DNA of 64,000 nt from Myxococcales bacterium (GTDB lineage Bacteria > Myxococcota > UBA727 > VGSZ01). Of the stretch, positions 15,318 to 25,966 are shown in pieces. Position 1 is the stretch's first letter, and the number at the start of each line of letters is the position of its first letter. The translations under genes and the position numbers were made by a program. The DNA lies in NCBI GenBank assembly GCA_023248635.1, contig JAHFED010000030.1, positions 1 through 64,000 of the forward strand. Reading direction: 5' to 3'. The notes below the pieces were generated by a model. That model worked only from the letters and a program-made list of their open reading frames with translations. It did no database searches and was not told the origin of the DNA.

Positions 15318-16924
15318 CCCGAGCCGGCGCTGCGCAGCTGCACCGACGTCAACGCCATGATGAGCTGGGGAAAGTCGACGGGTTTGGTGACCAGCTTGTC
15401 GCCGCCGAGTGCGAGCAACTCGCCTTCCGAGTAGCGCGCTGAATAGGCCGTGACGAAGAAGACCGGGATGCTGAGCGGCGGGACCGCCAACGCGTAGGCT
15501 GGGCACAGGTTCGGCGGCAGCGCTCCGCGAATGAGGCGCGTCAGGGCGATGCCGTCGAGGGCGCTGCCCTTCAGCTGGATGTCCATCAGCACCGCGCTCA
15601 GCTCAGCGCCGCGGGTGCGCAGCAGCTCGCAGGCCTGTTGGTCGTCCGCTGCGTGCAAGAGGTCGAACTTCTTCTGCAAGAGCAGCTGGGCCACTTCCCA
15701 GTTCTGCTGTTCGTCCTCGATGTAGAGGACCAGCTGCCGCGTCGCCGCCTTCTTGGGCCCCCCGCGCTGCAGCGGTCGCGGTTTCTTCGGCAACGCGAGG
15801 CGCGGGCGGGAGGGGCTGGATGGCTCGTTGAAGGCATCAAAGACCGTGGTGGGATCGTCAGGGCCGGCGTCGCTGGCCTCGCCCGAGGGCGTCGACGGCT
15901 GGATGTCGGCGCGGGTCGGCAAGTCGGCGACGTCGACGGATGCCGTGGCGTCGAGGGGGATCAGCGAGGCCCCGGTGGCAATGCCACCCAAGACCGAGCG
16001 CGGCGCAAAACGGGCGGTCATCCATTCCGCGAGCTGCGACGTCGACGGCGGCCGGGCTTGCCTGCCGGCCCAAGCGTCGAGGGCGAACTGGAGGTCTTGC
16101 GCTGATCCAAAGCGCTCGTAGCGGTTGCGCGCCAGCGCACGGGCGATGATGGCCTCGAGGTCGGGGTCGACGTAGATCCCCGTCGACGACGGCGGCGGCG
16201 GCGTCTCGGTGCAGATTCGCATCATCATCGCGACTTCAGTAAGCCCCGCGTAGAGGCGGCGGTGCGTCAGGGCCTCCCACAACGACACGCCCAGCGCGAG
16301 GACGTCGGTGCGGGGATCGAGGGGCAGCGCCGACATCTGCTCCGGCGACATGTAGCCGATCTTGCCCTTGACCAAGCCCGTCTTGGTTTCGTCGATCTGT
16401 TGATCGCTGGCGGCGACGCCGAAGTCGGCGACGCAGACGGCCCCGTCGCGGGCCACCAAGATGTTCTGGGGGCTGACGTCGCGGTGGACGATGTTGAGCG
16501 GCGCCCCCGATTCGGGATCCTCGACGGTGTGTGCGAAATGCAGGCCCTCGGCAGCGCGGGCGATGATCCACGCAGCCAGGGTCGCTGGCAGCAGCTCGTT
16601 GGTTTCATGGGCCACCTTCAGCACCCGCCCCAGATCGGGGCCGTCGACGTAGCCAAGGGCCATGTACCAGGAGCCGTCGATCTTCCCCACATCGAGGACG
16701 TCGACGATGTTGTCGTGCTTGAGCAGCGCCCCCAGTCGCGCCTCGTCGAGGAACATCGCGACGTGCTCTTCGTTGCTGGTGAGCTGGGCGAGCATGCGCT
16801 TGACGACGACGGGGCGCCCGCGCAGCCTCTCGTCGACGGAGTGGGCCAGAAACACTTCGGCCATTCCACCGGCGCCGATCCTCTCGATCAGCGTGTAGGA
16901 CCCATACGTTTCTCCGGCCTCCAT
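15314..16924 (-). CDS. Ser/Thr protein kinase fused to a response-regulator receiver
   Basis: Encodes 536 residues from the ATG at 16924. Residues about 8 to 275 form a Hanks-type kinase: glycine loop GAGGMAEVF, VVVKRM lysine, HRDVSPQN catalytic loop (147-154), DFGVAA and the SPEQMSA activation-segment end. A Pro/Ser-rich linker follows, then a C-terminal CheY-like receiver with acidic IEDE, phospho-acceptor region LMDIQLKG, VFFVTAYS and a final TKPVDFPQ lysine. No transmembrane segment is seen. A histidine kinase gene is divergently placed 148 bp away, so phosphotransfer into the receiver is plausible. The domain order, kinase then receiver, is uncommon. Confidence 0.9.
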   Translation of the reverse strand: MEAGETYGSYTLIERIGAGGMAEVFLAHSVDERLRGRPVVVKRMLAQLTSNEEHVAMFLDEARLGALLKHDNIVDVLDVGKIDGSWYMALGYVDGPDLGRVLKVAHETNELLPATLAAWIIARAAEGLHFAHTVEDPESGAPLNIVHRDVSPQNILVARDGAVCVADFGVAASDQQIDETKTGLVKGKIGYMSPEQMSALPLDPRTDVLALGVSLWEALTHRRLYAGLTEVAMMMRICTETPPPPSSTGIYVDPDLEAIIARALARNRYERFGSAQDLQFALDAWAGRQARPPSTSQLAEWMTARFAPRSVLGGIATGASLIPLDATASVDVADLPTRADIQPSTPSGEASDAGPDDPTTVFDAFNEPSSPSRPRLALPKKPRPLQRGGPKKAATRQLVLYIEDEQQNWEVAQLLLQKKFDLLHAADDQQACELLRTRGAELSAVLMDIQLKGSALDGIALTRLIRGALPPNLCPAYALAVPPLSIPVFFVTAYSARYSEGELLALGGDKLVTKPVDFPQLIMALTSVQLRSAGSG

Positions 16925-17072
16925 GGCGGCGACCTTAGCGCCAGCCGACAGCAGAAGAACACTTCCGGCGCACCCACCCCTGAAGGGAAGAAACTTGGGC
17001 ACGGCGGCACCCTGGCCGGTCCAGAACTCCCGGGGCGCGACCGGCCGTGAGATGCTCCCCGCGCGAGGATCG
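16925..17072. promoter_or_regulatory. Shared divergent promoter region of the kinase-receiver and histidine kinase genes
   Basis: A 148-base spacer between two divergent signalling genes. No convincing sigma-70 boxes were found. Alternative in-frame starts for the histidine kinase (ATG 17052 and 16923) fall in it but lack ribosome-binding sites. Confidence 0.4.
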
Positions 17073-19154
<2,082 letters not shown>

Positions 19155-19315
19155 GGCGACGTCGACATCGACGACGACGGCGACGACGCGCCGACGCCTT
19201 CGACGGGCCAACGGCTCGGAGCACCGGACGTATTTTTTGCCCGGCGGCCGGGCGGCACAGTGCCCTGCCGCGCCGATCCAGCTCGTTGCTAGCCCTCCGA
19301 CAACGGAGGCGACTC

Positions 19316-20761
19316 ATGAGAACTCTCACCCTCATTTCTGTGCTGGGCGTGCTGGTGCTGGCATCGTGCAGCGACAGACTGGCCAAACGAGAAATCGATG
19401 ACTGCGTCGACGACAACGGAGACCGGCTGACCGTGGCCGCCGTGCGGGATCGAGTCGATCTCGACGTGCCGACCTTCTCGGATCCCACCGACGTCTCAAA
19501 CCCGTTCTTTCCCATCGCTGCGCTGGAGTCGACGGTGATCTTGGGCTTCGAAGGCGGCGACCGGCTGCGCGTGGAGACGACGCTCCTGCCAGAGACCGTC
19601 GCCATCGACGTCGACGGCGCGAGCATCGACACGCTCCAATCCCAGTTCGTCGCCTCGGTCAACGGGCGCATCCGCGAGGTCGCCATCGATCACTATGCCC
19701 AAGCCGACGACGGCTCCGTCTTTTACTTCGGCGAGGAGGTCTTCAACTTCAGCGACGGCGTTGTCACGGACTTCAACGGGACCTGGCAGGCCGGTCGCGA
19801 TGGAGCACCGCCAGCGATGATCATGCCCGCCAACCCCCGTGTGGGCGACGTCTTTCGTCCCGAGAACTTCTGTGGCGTCGTGTTCGAAGAGGTCACCGTG
19901 CAGGCCGTCGACGTCGACGTCATCGGACCCAGCGGGCTGGTGGCTGGTGCCATCGTGACCAGCGAGCTCCACACCGATGGCCCCAACGAGCAAAAGGCCT
20001 TCGCCCCAGACTACGGCGAGTTCAGCTCCGGCTTCGGCGCCGACCTCGAGCAGCTGGCCCTGGCCGTGCCCACCGATCGGGTCACGCCGCCGAGCCGATC
20101 GACGCTGCCGCGGCTGGCACCCGAAGCAGCCATCATCCACTTCGCGGCCGGCGACGGGCAGGCGCTGCCCTCCGGCCGGCCGACCGATTCTCTACCCTCG
20201 GGCCGGGCGGCCAATTGGCCCGCCGTGAGACAAGCCCTCGGCGACCTCGACGCCGCGGTTTCGTCCTTCGCCCGAGAGGGAAATCTGCCCCCCCTGCTCA
20301 AGGCACAATTGGACGATGCCGTCGTCGCCCTCGACAAAGCCGTGGCCGCCCGCGACCCGCTGCTGGTGCGCCACCGCGCCATAGCTGTGGCCCGCGCGAG
20401 CTTCGATTTCTTGCTGCGGGTGGAGCCCGTCAGCGACGTCGATCGCGCGCGCTTCGATCTCTGGCTCGCCCAGGTTGACGTCGACGCCGCCGCCGGACGC
20501 GCCCGATTCGACGGGATCCGCGTCGCCGGCGACGGAGCGATCCGTGGAGACACCGCCTCCGCCGAGCGGGTGTGGGATCGCATCCAGCACACCTTCGATC
20601 CCAGTGTCGCCGACAAGATCGACAGCGGCCTCCAGGCGCTGCGCGACGCGGCCGAAGCCGACGACGACGACGACGCTGCGCGCTTGGCTGGCGAGCTGCG
20701 GGCAATGCTCGACGGCACGGGTTGGCCGTTGCCGGCGACGGAGCTGACGACCGGACCCTGA
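19316..20761 (+). CDS. Lipoprotein of unknown function
   Basis: Encodes 481 residues from an ATG with GGAGG upstream. The leader MRTLTLISVLGVLVLASCSD has a clean LASC lipobox, so it is a lipid-anchored envelope protein. The first 270 residues are beta-rich (PFFPIAALESTVILGFEGG onward); the last 180 are helical and Asp/Ala-rich. Between them, two tandem 9-residue units LPSGRPTDS and LPSGRAANW are encoded by a 27-nt repeat also found near the right edge of the window. No family is recognised. Confidence 0.72.
   Translation: MRTLTLISVLGVLVLASCSDRLAKREIDDCVDDNGDRLTVAAVRDRVDLDVPTFSDPTDVSNPFFPIAALESTVILGFEGGDRLRVETTLLPETVAIDVDGASIDTLQSQFVASVNGRIREVAIDHYAQADDGSVFYFGEEVFNFSDGVVTDFNGTWQAGRDGAPPAMIMPANPRVGDVFRPENFCGVVFEEVTVQAVDVDVIGPSGLVAGAIVTSELHTDGPNEQKAFAPDYGEFSSGFGADLEQLALAVPTDRVTPPSRSTLPRLAPEAAIIHFAAGDGQALPSGRPTDSLPSGRAANWPAVRQALGDLDAAVSSFAREGNLPPLLKAQLDDAVVALDKAVAARDPLLVRHRAIAVARASFDFLLRVEPVSDVDRARFDLWLAQVDVDAAAGRARFDGIRVAGDGAIRGDTASAERVWDRIQHTFDPSVADKIDSGLQALRDAAEADDDDDAARLAGELRAMLDGTGWPLPATELTTGP
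20165..20218 (+). repeat. Two tandem 27-nt repeat units inside a lipoprotein gene
   Basis: Unit 1 (20165-20191) begins CTGCCCTCCGGCCGG and unit 2 (20192-20218) begins CTACCCTCGGGCCGG and ends GGCCAATTGG. Unit 2 matches 23 of 27 bases of a reverse-oriented copy at 63532-63558. The insertion keeps the reading frame and falls at a domain boundary. Confidence 0.6.
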
Positions 20762-20832
20762 GCCCGGGACAAGGGAGCGCCTACCCAACACGCTCCGGTC
20801 CCGCCTCGACCGCTGCGTTGTCGCGGGTGCTC

Positions 20833-22308
20833 TTACTCTTGCACCCAAACAGAGACCGAACCGCCGTTGCAGCGAAACTCGCCCCAGCCGTGTTCGTTGC
20901 ACGTCACGGGATCGCGTACGTGCTCGGTGACGTCGACGAAGCGCTGGTGGGGCTTGCCGACGTCCATCCACTTGGAGCCCTCGGGGCCATCGCTCATCAG
21001 CACCGCCATGGCTTCGGGGTGGTCGGCGTCGCCGAGGCGCGTCCAACCCACGCGGTTCCAGTGGTCGGCATAATCGAGCTGGGGGCCCCAGGCGCAGCGC
21101 CGGCGCACCTCGAGGAACTTGTCGATGAGCCAACGGTGCGAAGGCATGACGACGTGGTGGCGTTGTCCATCGCGGCCGACGTCGTCGTATTCGGCGCCGT
21201 AGTAGTCCGGGTAGAAGAGGCAGGGATACCCGCCGCGGCGCAAGAGAATGGTCGCGTAGGCGAGGGGCTTGAACCACGGGGCCACCGGCGACTCGAGAGC
21301 CTGCAAGGGCTGGGAGTCGTGGTTGTCGACGAAGGTGACGACGGAGTCGGGGCGCTGCTCGGTCACTGTGTCTTGCAGCAGCCGGCGCATGTCGTAGTTG
21401 GCGTCGTTGCTGGCGGCGTGAAAGCGGTAGTGCAGCGGCACGTCGAAGGCCGAGGAGCGACCACCCAGACGATCGAGGTACCAGACCAACGACGACGTCT
21501 CGGGCGCCCAGTATTCGCCGACGCAGAAGAGCTTGCGGCCGGCGTGCCTTTCCATTTCGTCGAGCCACTGGGGAAAAAACCACGCCGCGATGTGCTTGAC
21601 GGCGTCGAGCCGAAAACCGTCGACGCCGGTGGTGTCGAGGTACCACTTGCCCCAGGCGGTCAACTCGTTGCGCACCTCCTCGCTGTCGAAGTCGAGGTCG
21701 CAGCCCATCAAGTAGGAGAAATTCCCCTTCTCGAGGGCAGTCTCGGAGTCGAAGCGTTTGCCATCAAAGAGGTAGACCACGTTGCGTTCGTCGGGGTGCC
21801 GGTCGTCGTAGTCGACGGCGTCGAAGTGCCGGGCGCTCCATTGAAAGCTCGAGTGCGTCTGCTTGCGGGCGGGAAAGGCAAAGCGGGTGTAGGCGCTGAT
21901 GTCGCGGGCGTCGCCGCGGGCCTGGTTGCGATCGTCTTGGGAGAAGGGCGTGGCGCGCACGGTCTCTTTGGCCTCTCCACCCATCCGATGGTTCAGCACG
22001 GTATCGGCATACACTTGAATGCCCTCGGCCTGCAGCGCCTTGACGGCGTCGACGTATTCGGCGCGGGTGCCGTATTTGGTGCGTACCGATCCCTTCTGAT
22101 CGAACTCACCGAGGTCGTAGAGGTCGTAGACGGCGTAGCCGACGTCGGCGGCGCCGCCGTTTCCCTTGTAGGCGGGCGGGAGCCAAAGGGCGGTGATGCC
22201 CGCGGCTGCCAGCTCCTTGGCGCGGGTGGCAGCCTCGATCCACAGCAGACCGTCGGCGCGGTTGTACCAATGAAAGTACTGCATCATGACGCCGTTCAAG
22301 TCACTCAT
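20833..22308 (-). CDS. Alpha-amylase, GH13 liquefying type
   Basis: Encodes 491 residues from the ATG at 22308 (MSDLNGVMMQYFHWY). That start gives the characteristic N-terminus of cytoplasmic/liquefying alpha-amylases and the expected length of about 490. GH13 motifs are present: VYADTVLNHR (region I), GFRLDAVKH with the nucleophile Asp (II), VGEYWAP with the acid/base Glu (III) and FVDNHDSQP with the transition-state Asp (IV). No signal peptide is visible, so it probably hydrolyses storage alpha-glucan or imported maltodextrin in the cytoplasm. It is divergent from the oxidoreductase gene at 22397, with 88 bases between them. Confidence 0.93.
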   Translation of the reverse strand: MSDLNGVMMQYFHWYNRADGLLWIEAATRAKELAAAGITALWLPPAYKGNGGAADVGYAVYDLYDLGEFDQKGSVRTKYGTRAEYVDAVKALQAEGIQVYADTVLNHRMGGEAKETVRATPFSQDDRNQARGDARDISAYTRFAFPARKQTHSSFQWSARHFDAVDYDDRHPDERNVVYLFDGKRFDSETALEKGNFSYLMGCDLDFDSEEVRNELTAWGKWYLDTTGVDGFRLDAVKHIAAWFFPQWLDEMERHAGRKLFCVGEYWAPETSSLVWYLDRLGGRSSAFDVPLHYRFHAASNDANYDMRRLLQDTVTEQRPDSVVTFVDNHDSQPLQALESPVAPWFKPLAYATILLRRGGYPCLFYPDYYGAEYDDVGRDGQRHHVVMPSHRWLIDKFLEVRRRCAWGPQLDYADHWNRVGWTRLGDADHPEAMAVLMSDGPEGSKWMDVGKPHQRFVDVTEHVRDPVTCNEHGWGEFRCNGGSVSVWVQE

Positions 22309-22396
22309 CGATGTCCCCGATCTCCGCGCCGCTCGCGGGCTGGAGGCCAGCGTACCTGTGGCGACAGCCAGCGCAGAATCGGGTAGGCGCGAGCCC

Positions 22397-24013
22397 ATGA
22401 ACGAGGACACGCCCTGGAGCAAAACCTGTCCCAAGAGCCCCGAAAACGGAGAGTGGGACGTCGTCGTCGTCGGCTCGGGCATGGGGGGCATGACCACCGC
22501 GGCGTTGTTGGCCAAGCTCGGCAAGCGCGTGCTCGTGCTCGAGCAGCACTACATCGCCGGCGGCTTCACCCACACCTTCAAGCGCAAGGGATGGGAGTGG
22601 GACGTCGGCGTCCACGCCGTCGGCGAAGTCACCGAGAAATCGTTGCCCGGCCGCTTGTTGCGCCGGCTCACCGATGGACGCCTGCAGTGGGCCTCGCTGG
22701 GACCCGTGTACGACGCCTTCCATTTTCCCGAGGGTGTCGACATCGACTTCCCCGACAACGCCCGCCAATTTCGCTCCAACCTCGTGCAAGCCTTCCCCAA
22801 AGAAGAAGCCGCCATCGACGCCTACCTGCAGCTGGTGCGCGTGGTGTCGTCGGGGATGCGCGGCTACTACCTCTCGCGCTTGGCGCCCGCGCGTTTGGCC
22901 CCGCTCACCGATCTCCTTTTCGCGCGTGGCACGCAGGAACAGCTCGAGAAGAAAACCGGCGACGTCATCGCTGGCCTCACTGCCGATCCCAAGCTGCGCG
23001 CCATCCTTGCCGCTCAGTGGGGCTACTACGGCGCACCTCCCTCGCGATCCTCCTTCGCCATCCAGGCCCTGGTGGTGAAGCACTTCATCCACGGCGGCTA
23101 CTACCCCGTCGGCGGCGCCCGCAAGATCGCCGAAGGCCTGCTCAAGACCGTCGCCGACGCAGGAGGCTGGACCCGCATTTCTGCCGACGTCGACGAAATC
23201 TTGATCGAAGACGAACGCGCCGTCGGTGTGCGCCTGCGCGACGGCGAAATCATCCGTGCCCGCAAGGTGGTGTCGGCGGCGGGCGCCCTGCCCACGCTGC
23301 AGAACCTCTTGCCCCAGCGCTACCTGCAGTCGTCGTCGTGGGGCCAGGCGATCGGCACCCTCAAGCCGGCGTCGGCCCACGTGTGTCTCTACATCGGCTT
23401 CAAGGGCGACATCCGCACGGCGGGGGCCAGCGGCGCCAACCAATGGTTTTACGAGACCTGGGATACAGAGACCGAGGGTTGGGACATCGAGGGTACGCCC
23501 CTGCCCGACGCGCCGATTTTGTATTGCAGCTTCCCCTCGCTCAAAGACCCCCAGCACGACGCTGGACCCGAAGTGCGTCACACGGGCGAAGTCGTCACCT
23601 TCGTCCCCTGGGAATCGTTTTCGGGCTGGATCGACAAGCCCTGGAAGAAGCGCGGCGCCGACTACGAGGCCAAGAAGGAACAACTGCAAAACGCCTTGCT
23701 CGAACAGCTCTTGCGACACATGCCGGGCCTGCGCCCCTTCGTGAGCTACGTCGAGCTCTCGACGCCGGCGACGACGAACCACTTTTGCCGACCTTTGCGC
23801 GGCTCGATTTACGGGCTCGAGCCAACGCCGGCGCGCTTCGCCAATCCCTGGCTGCGCCCGCGCTCACCGCTGAAGGGGCTGTATTTCTCCGGCAGCGACA
23901 TGGCCTCCGTCGGCGTCATCGGCGCGATGATGGGCGGCGTCTTGTGCGCCACCGCCGTCGAACCGATCGGCGCGCTGGGCTACGTGCGCGCGACCGTGGG
24001 CTCGCGAATCTGA
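22397..24013 (+). CDS. RetSat/phytoene-desaturase-like FAD oxidoreductase
   Basis: Encodes 538 residues from ATG 22397. The N-terminal dinucleotide-binding fold VVVVGSGMGGMTTAALLAKLG, with the trailing LVLEQH acidic residue, and the GGFTHTFKRKG segment mark the CrtI/all-trans-retinol 13,14-reductase superfamily. The C-terminal GLYFSGSDMASVGVIGAMMGG is the usual FAD-binding end. The family reduces or isomerises polyenes such as carotenoids and retinoids; the natural substrate here cannot be told. It is followed at 22 bases by the adenosine-deaminase-like gene, possibly in one transcript. Confidence 0.85.
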   Translation: MNEDTPWSKTCPKSPENGEWDVVVVGSGMGGMTTAALLAKLGKRVLVLEQHYIAGGFTHTFKRKGWEWDVGVHAVGEVTEKSLPGRLLRRLTDGRLQWASLGPVYDAFHFPEGVDIDFPDNARQFRSNLVQAFPKEEAAIDAYLQLVRVVSSGMRGYYLSRLAPARLAPLTDLLFARGTQEQLEKKTGDVIAGLTADPKLRAILAAQWGYYGAPPSRSSFAIQALVVKHFIHGGYYPVGGARKIAEGLLKTVADAGGWTRISADVDEILIEDERAVGVRLRDGEIIRARKVVSAAGALPTLQNLLPQRYLQSSSWGQAIGTLKPASAHVCLYIGFKGDIRTAGASGANQWFYETWDTETEGWDIEGTPLPDAPILYCSFPSLKDPQHDAGPEVRHTGEVVTFVPWESFSGWIDKPWKKRGADYEAKKEQLQNALLEQLLRHMPGLRPFVSYVELSTPATTNHFCRPLRGSIYGLEPTPARFANPWLRPRSPLKGLYFSGSDMASVGVIGAMMGGVLCATAVEPIGALGYVRATVGSRI

Positions 24014-24035
24014 GGGCATAGAACTAAGCTCCGCC

Positions 24036-25091
24036 ATGACTTCTGATCCTTCCGCGCCGACCCCGACCCTGCGCAGCGACGGACTCGACCCCCGCCTGCC
24101 CGCCTCCCTCATCGACCTCCACATCCACGTCGGCGGTGCCGTCGCCCCGCACATTCTCTATTCGATCGCGATGCAGCAGGGCTTCAAGCTGCCCGCGAAG
24201 ACCTATTGGGAGTTCGTCGAGCTGGTCACCATCCGGCCGGGCACGACCAAATCCCTCGATGAATACCTGAAAGTCATGCACGAATGGACGGAGAAGATTC
24301 AGTCTTCGCCTTACGCCATCGAGCGGGCTGTTTATGAGATTATTGGAAAGGAATATCGCAGCAGCCGTGTCGAGCAGATCGAGCTCCGCTTCAACCCGAT
24401 GAAACGCAACCTCCACGGGGAGCGCGACCTCGATCACATCATTCACGCCGGCCTGCGGGGCATGGACGTCGCTGTCTTGGAATACGGCGTCAAAGCCTGC
24501 CTGCTCTTTTGTCTGGCCCGCGAATGGAGCTATGAGCTCAATGAGATCATTCTCGAGAAGGCAATCAAGTATCAAAGTCGTGGCGTGCTGGGCATCGACC
24601 TGGCGGGCCCCGAATCGAGCAACCTCGAGCTGCGCGGCAAAGACGCTGCCCGCTACGAGAAGCTCTTCGCCCGCGCCCGCGCCGCAGGCTTGAAGACCAC
24701 GGTGCACACCGGCGAGACCAGCCACACCTCCGGCGAAGGCGTCATCGCCACGCTGCGGCACCTCAAACCCCACCGCATCGGCCACGGCATCCGCGCGGCC
24801 TACAACGAAGAAGCCCTCGACATGCTCGCCGACAGCGGTGTGGTGATGGAGCTGTGTCCGTCGTCGAACCTCGCCACCAAGGCGGTCAAGGACCTCGCCG
24901 AATTCGGCTTCGTCTTGTCCAAGTTTCGCGAGCGCAAGATCCCCTGGACCATCAACACCGACGGCCCTTACCTGCTCGACACCTCGCTGGCCAAGGAGTG
25001 CGTCATGCTGCTCGACGCCAACATCATCACCCCAACCGAGCTCGCCCACTCCTTCCAGGTGGCCAAGAAGGCCTCGTTCATTCCCACGTGA
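24036..25091 (+). CDS. Adenosine-deaminase-like amidohydrolase with altered active site
   Basis: Encodes 351 residues. The fold is clear: the metal-binding DLHIH (H29, H31), the HTGE motif with the catalytic Glu, HRIGHGI and a final NTDG. In true adenosine deaminases the last motif is NTDD or STDD; here Gly310 replaces the second Asp, which normally contacts substrate, while metal ligand Asp309 is kept. The first motif reads HVGG instead of HLDG. A purine or modified-nucleoside deaminase of shifted specificity is a reasonable guess. Its stop overlaps the start of the next gene (GTGA). Confidence 0.82.
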   Translation: MTSDPSAPTPTLRSDGLDPRLPASLIDLHIHVGGAVAPHILYSIAMQQGFKLPAKTYWEFVELVTIRPGTTKSLDEYLKVMHEWTEKIQSSPYAIERAVYEIIGKEYRSSRVEQIELRFNPMKRNLHGERDLDHIIHAGLRGMDVAVLEYGVKACLLFCLAREWSYELNEIILEKAIKYQSRGVLGIDLAGPESSNLELRGKDAARYEKLFARARAAGLKTTVHTGETSHTSGEGVIATLRHLKPHRIGHGIRAAYNEEALDMLADSGVVMELCPSSNLATKAVKDLAEFGFVLSKFRERKIPWTINTDGPYLLDTSLAKECVMLLDANIITPTELAHSFQVAKKASFIPT

Positions 25092-25645
25092 GCAGCCTTC
25101 CTCGCCCCGCTGCGCTGCCGCTGCCGGTCTTCCCCGCCGTGCGCCACGTGCGCTTGTCGTCGGCGCACGCGCTGATGCTCTTTGGCAATCGCCCGCTGCG
25201 AGCGCTCTACCGCCTGTGCAATGGTCTCGATGCCGCCGACGTCGTCGTCACGGTGAGCACCGGCGAGGGACCGCGCGGGTCGTTGGAATTGGTGCGCGTG
25301 CTCTTGCCCTTGGTGGCGCGCTCGGTGGTGCACCTGTGCGCTGCCGACGTCGACCGTTTGGGTCTGCCCCTGCTCGGTACGGTGATCGATCGATCCCCGG
25401 GCTGCGCGCTCTCAGGGCCCCAGGGCATGGTCGTCTTGGCCGAGGGCGTGGTGGCCGCGGAGCGCGTCGTGGTGCCGACGTCGTTTTCCAAGACCAGGGT
25501 CGACGTGCAGCTCGACGGAGAACGCCCCCGCTTTCTGCGCAGCCTGGCCGTCGAAGAAGGCAGCCCCGCTTGCGTCGTGATCGCCGACGCCTCGGGGGAG
25601 CTGCGCCCCGGGGTGCTGGCGACGATCCTCGACCAGCGGGGCTGA
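25088..25645 (+). CDS. Conserved-looking protein coupled to the deaminase-like gene
   Basis: Encodes 185 residues from a GTG overlapping the upstream stop. The sequence has alternating hydrophobic strands and helices (DVVVTVSTGEGPRG, LVRVLLPLVARSVVHLCAADV, GMVVLAEGVVAAERVVV) as in a small Rossmann-like or flavodoxin-like fold, but no catalytic motif is recognised. Translational coupling suggests it works with the deaminase-like enzyme. A longer upstream frame is a shadow of that gene. Confidence 0.6.
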   Translation: MSSLPRPAALPLPVFPAVRHVRLSSAHALMLFGNRPLRALYRLCNGLDAADVVVTVSTGEGPRGSLELVRVLLPLVARSVVHLCAADVDRLGLPLLGTVIDRSPGCALSGPQGMVVLAEGVVAAERVVVPTSFSKTRVDVQLDGERPRFLRSLAVEEGSPACVVIADASGELRPGVLATILDQRG

Positions 25646-25650
25646 GGTCT

Positions 25651-25857
25651 CTACTTTGACTCGCGATCGTCGTCGCGGTCGCCGTCGATGACGTCGTTGA
25701 CCGAGGGGAACTTCTTGATCTCACCGCGGGCGATGCGCCAGGCCTGCTGCACGATCCACGAGAGGCTGCGGTCCTGACGATTGGCTTCGTCTTGGATCTC
25801 TTTGAGCATCTCTTCAGGGAAATAGAGTGATTGCTTTCGCTTGTCGGCAGACGCCAT
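25651..25857 (-). CDS. TIGR04563-type small regulatory protein, copy 1
   Basis: Encodes 68 residues from the ATG at 25857. It contains RKQSLYFPEEMLKEIQDEA followed by DRSLSWIVQQAWRIA, the signature of small myxobacterial proteins I recognise as TIGR04563, which look like ribbon-helix-helix antitoxin or regulator domains. The C-terminus is acidic (DGDRDDDRESK). Its paralog is at 27814 on the other strand. The long N-terminal extension of this frame is a shadow of the lipoprotein gene. No toxin gene is adjacent. Confidence 0.82.
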   Translation of the reverse strand: MASADKRKQSLYFPEEMLKEIQDEANRQDRSLSWIVQQAWRIARGEIKKFPSVNDVIDGDRDDDRESK

Positions 25858-25966
25858 CGGGTTCCTCCTCGGGGTCACTGAAGTGCATGCTCGGAAGCAG
25901 CCCGCGCACCGTAGGACAGAGTGCGACATCGGCTCAAGCGTGTGCGGTCGTGGCACACTGTGGCCT

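Noticed and set aside
19226-19265. Intrinsic terminator after the histidine kinase (GCCCGGCGGCCGGGC hairpin)
   Set aside because: The T-run precedes the hairpin on the plus strand, so it is not a terminator in either direction.
20572-22386. A 604-codon plus-strand open frame opposite the alpha-amylase
   Set aside because: The minus strand encodes all four GH13 motifs; the plus translation is repetitive Val/Gly/Ala without motifs.
25651-25857. Toxin-antitoxin module
   Set aside because: The protein resembles small RHH-type antitoxins but there is no adjacent toxin-sized partner gene.
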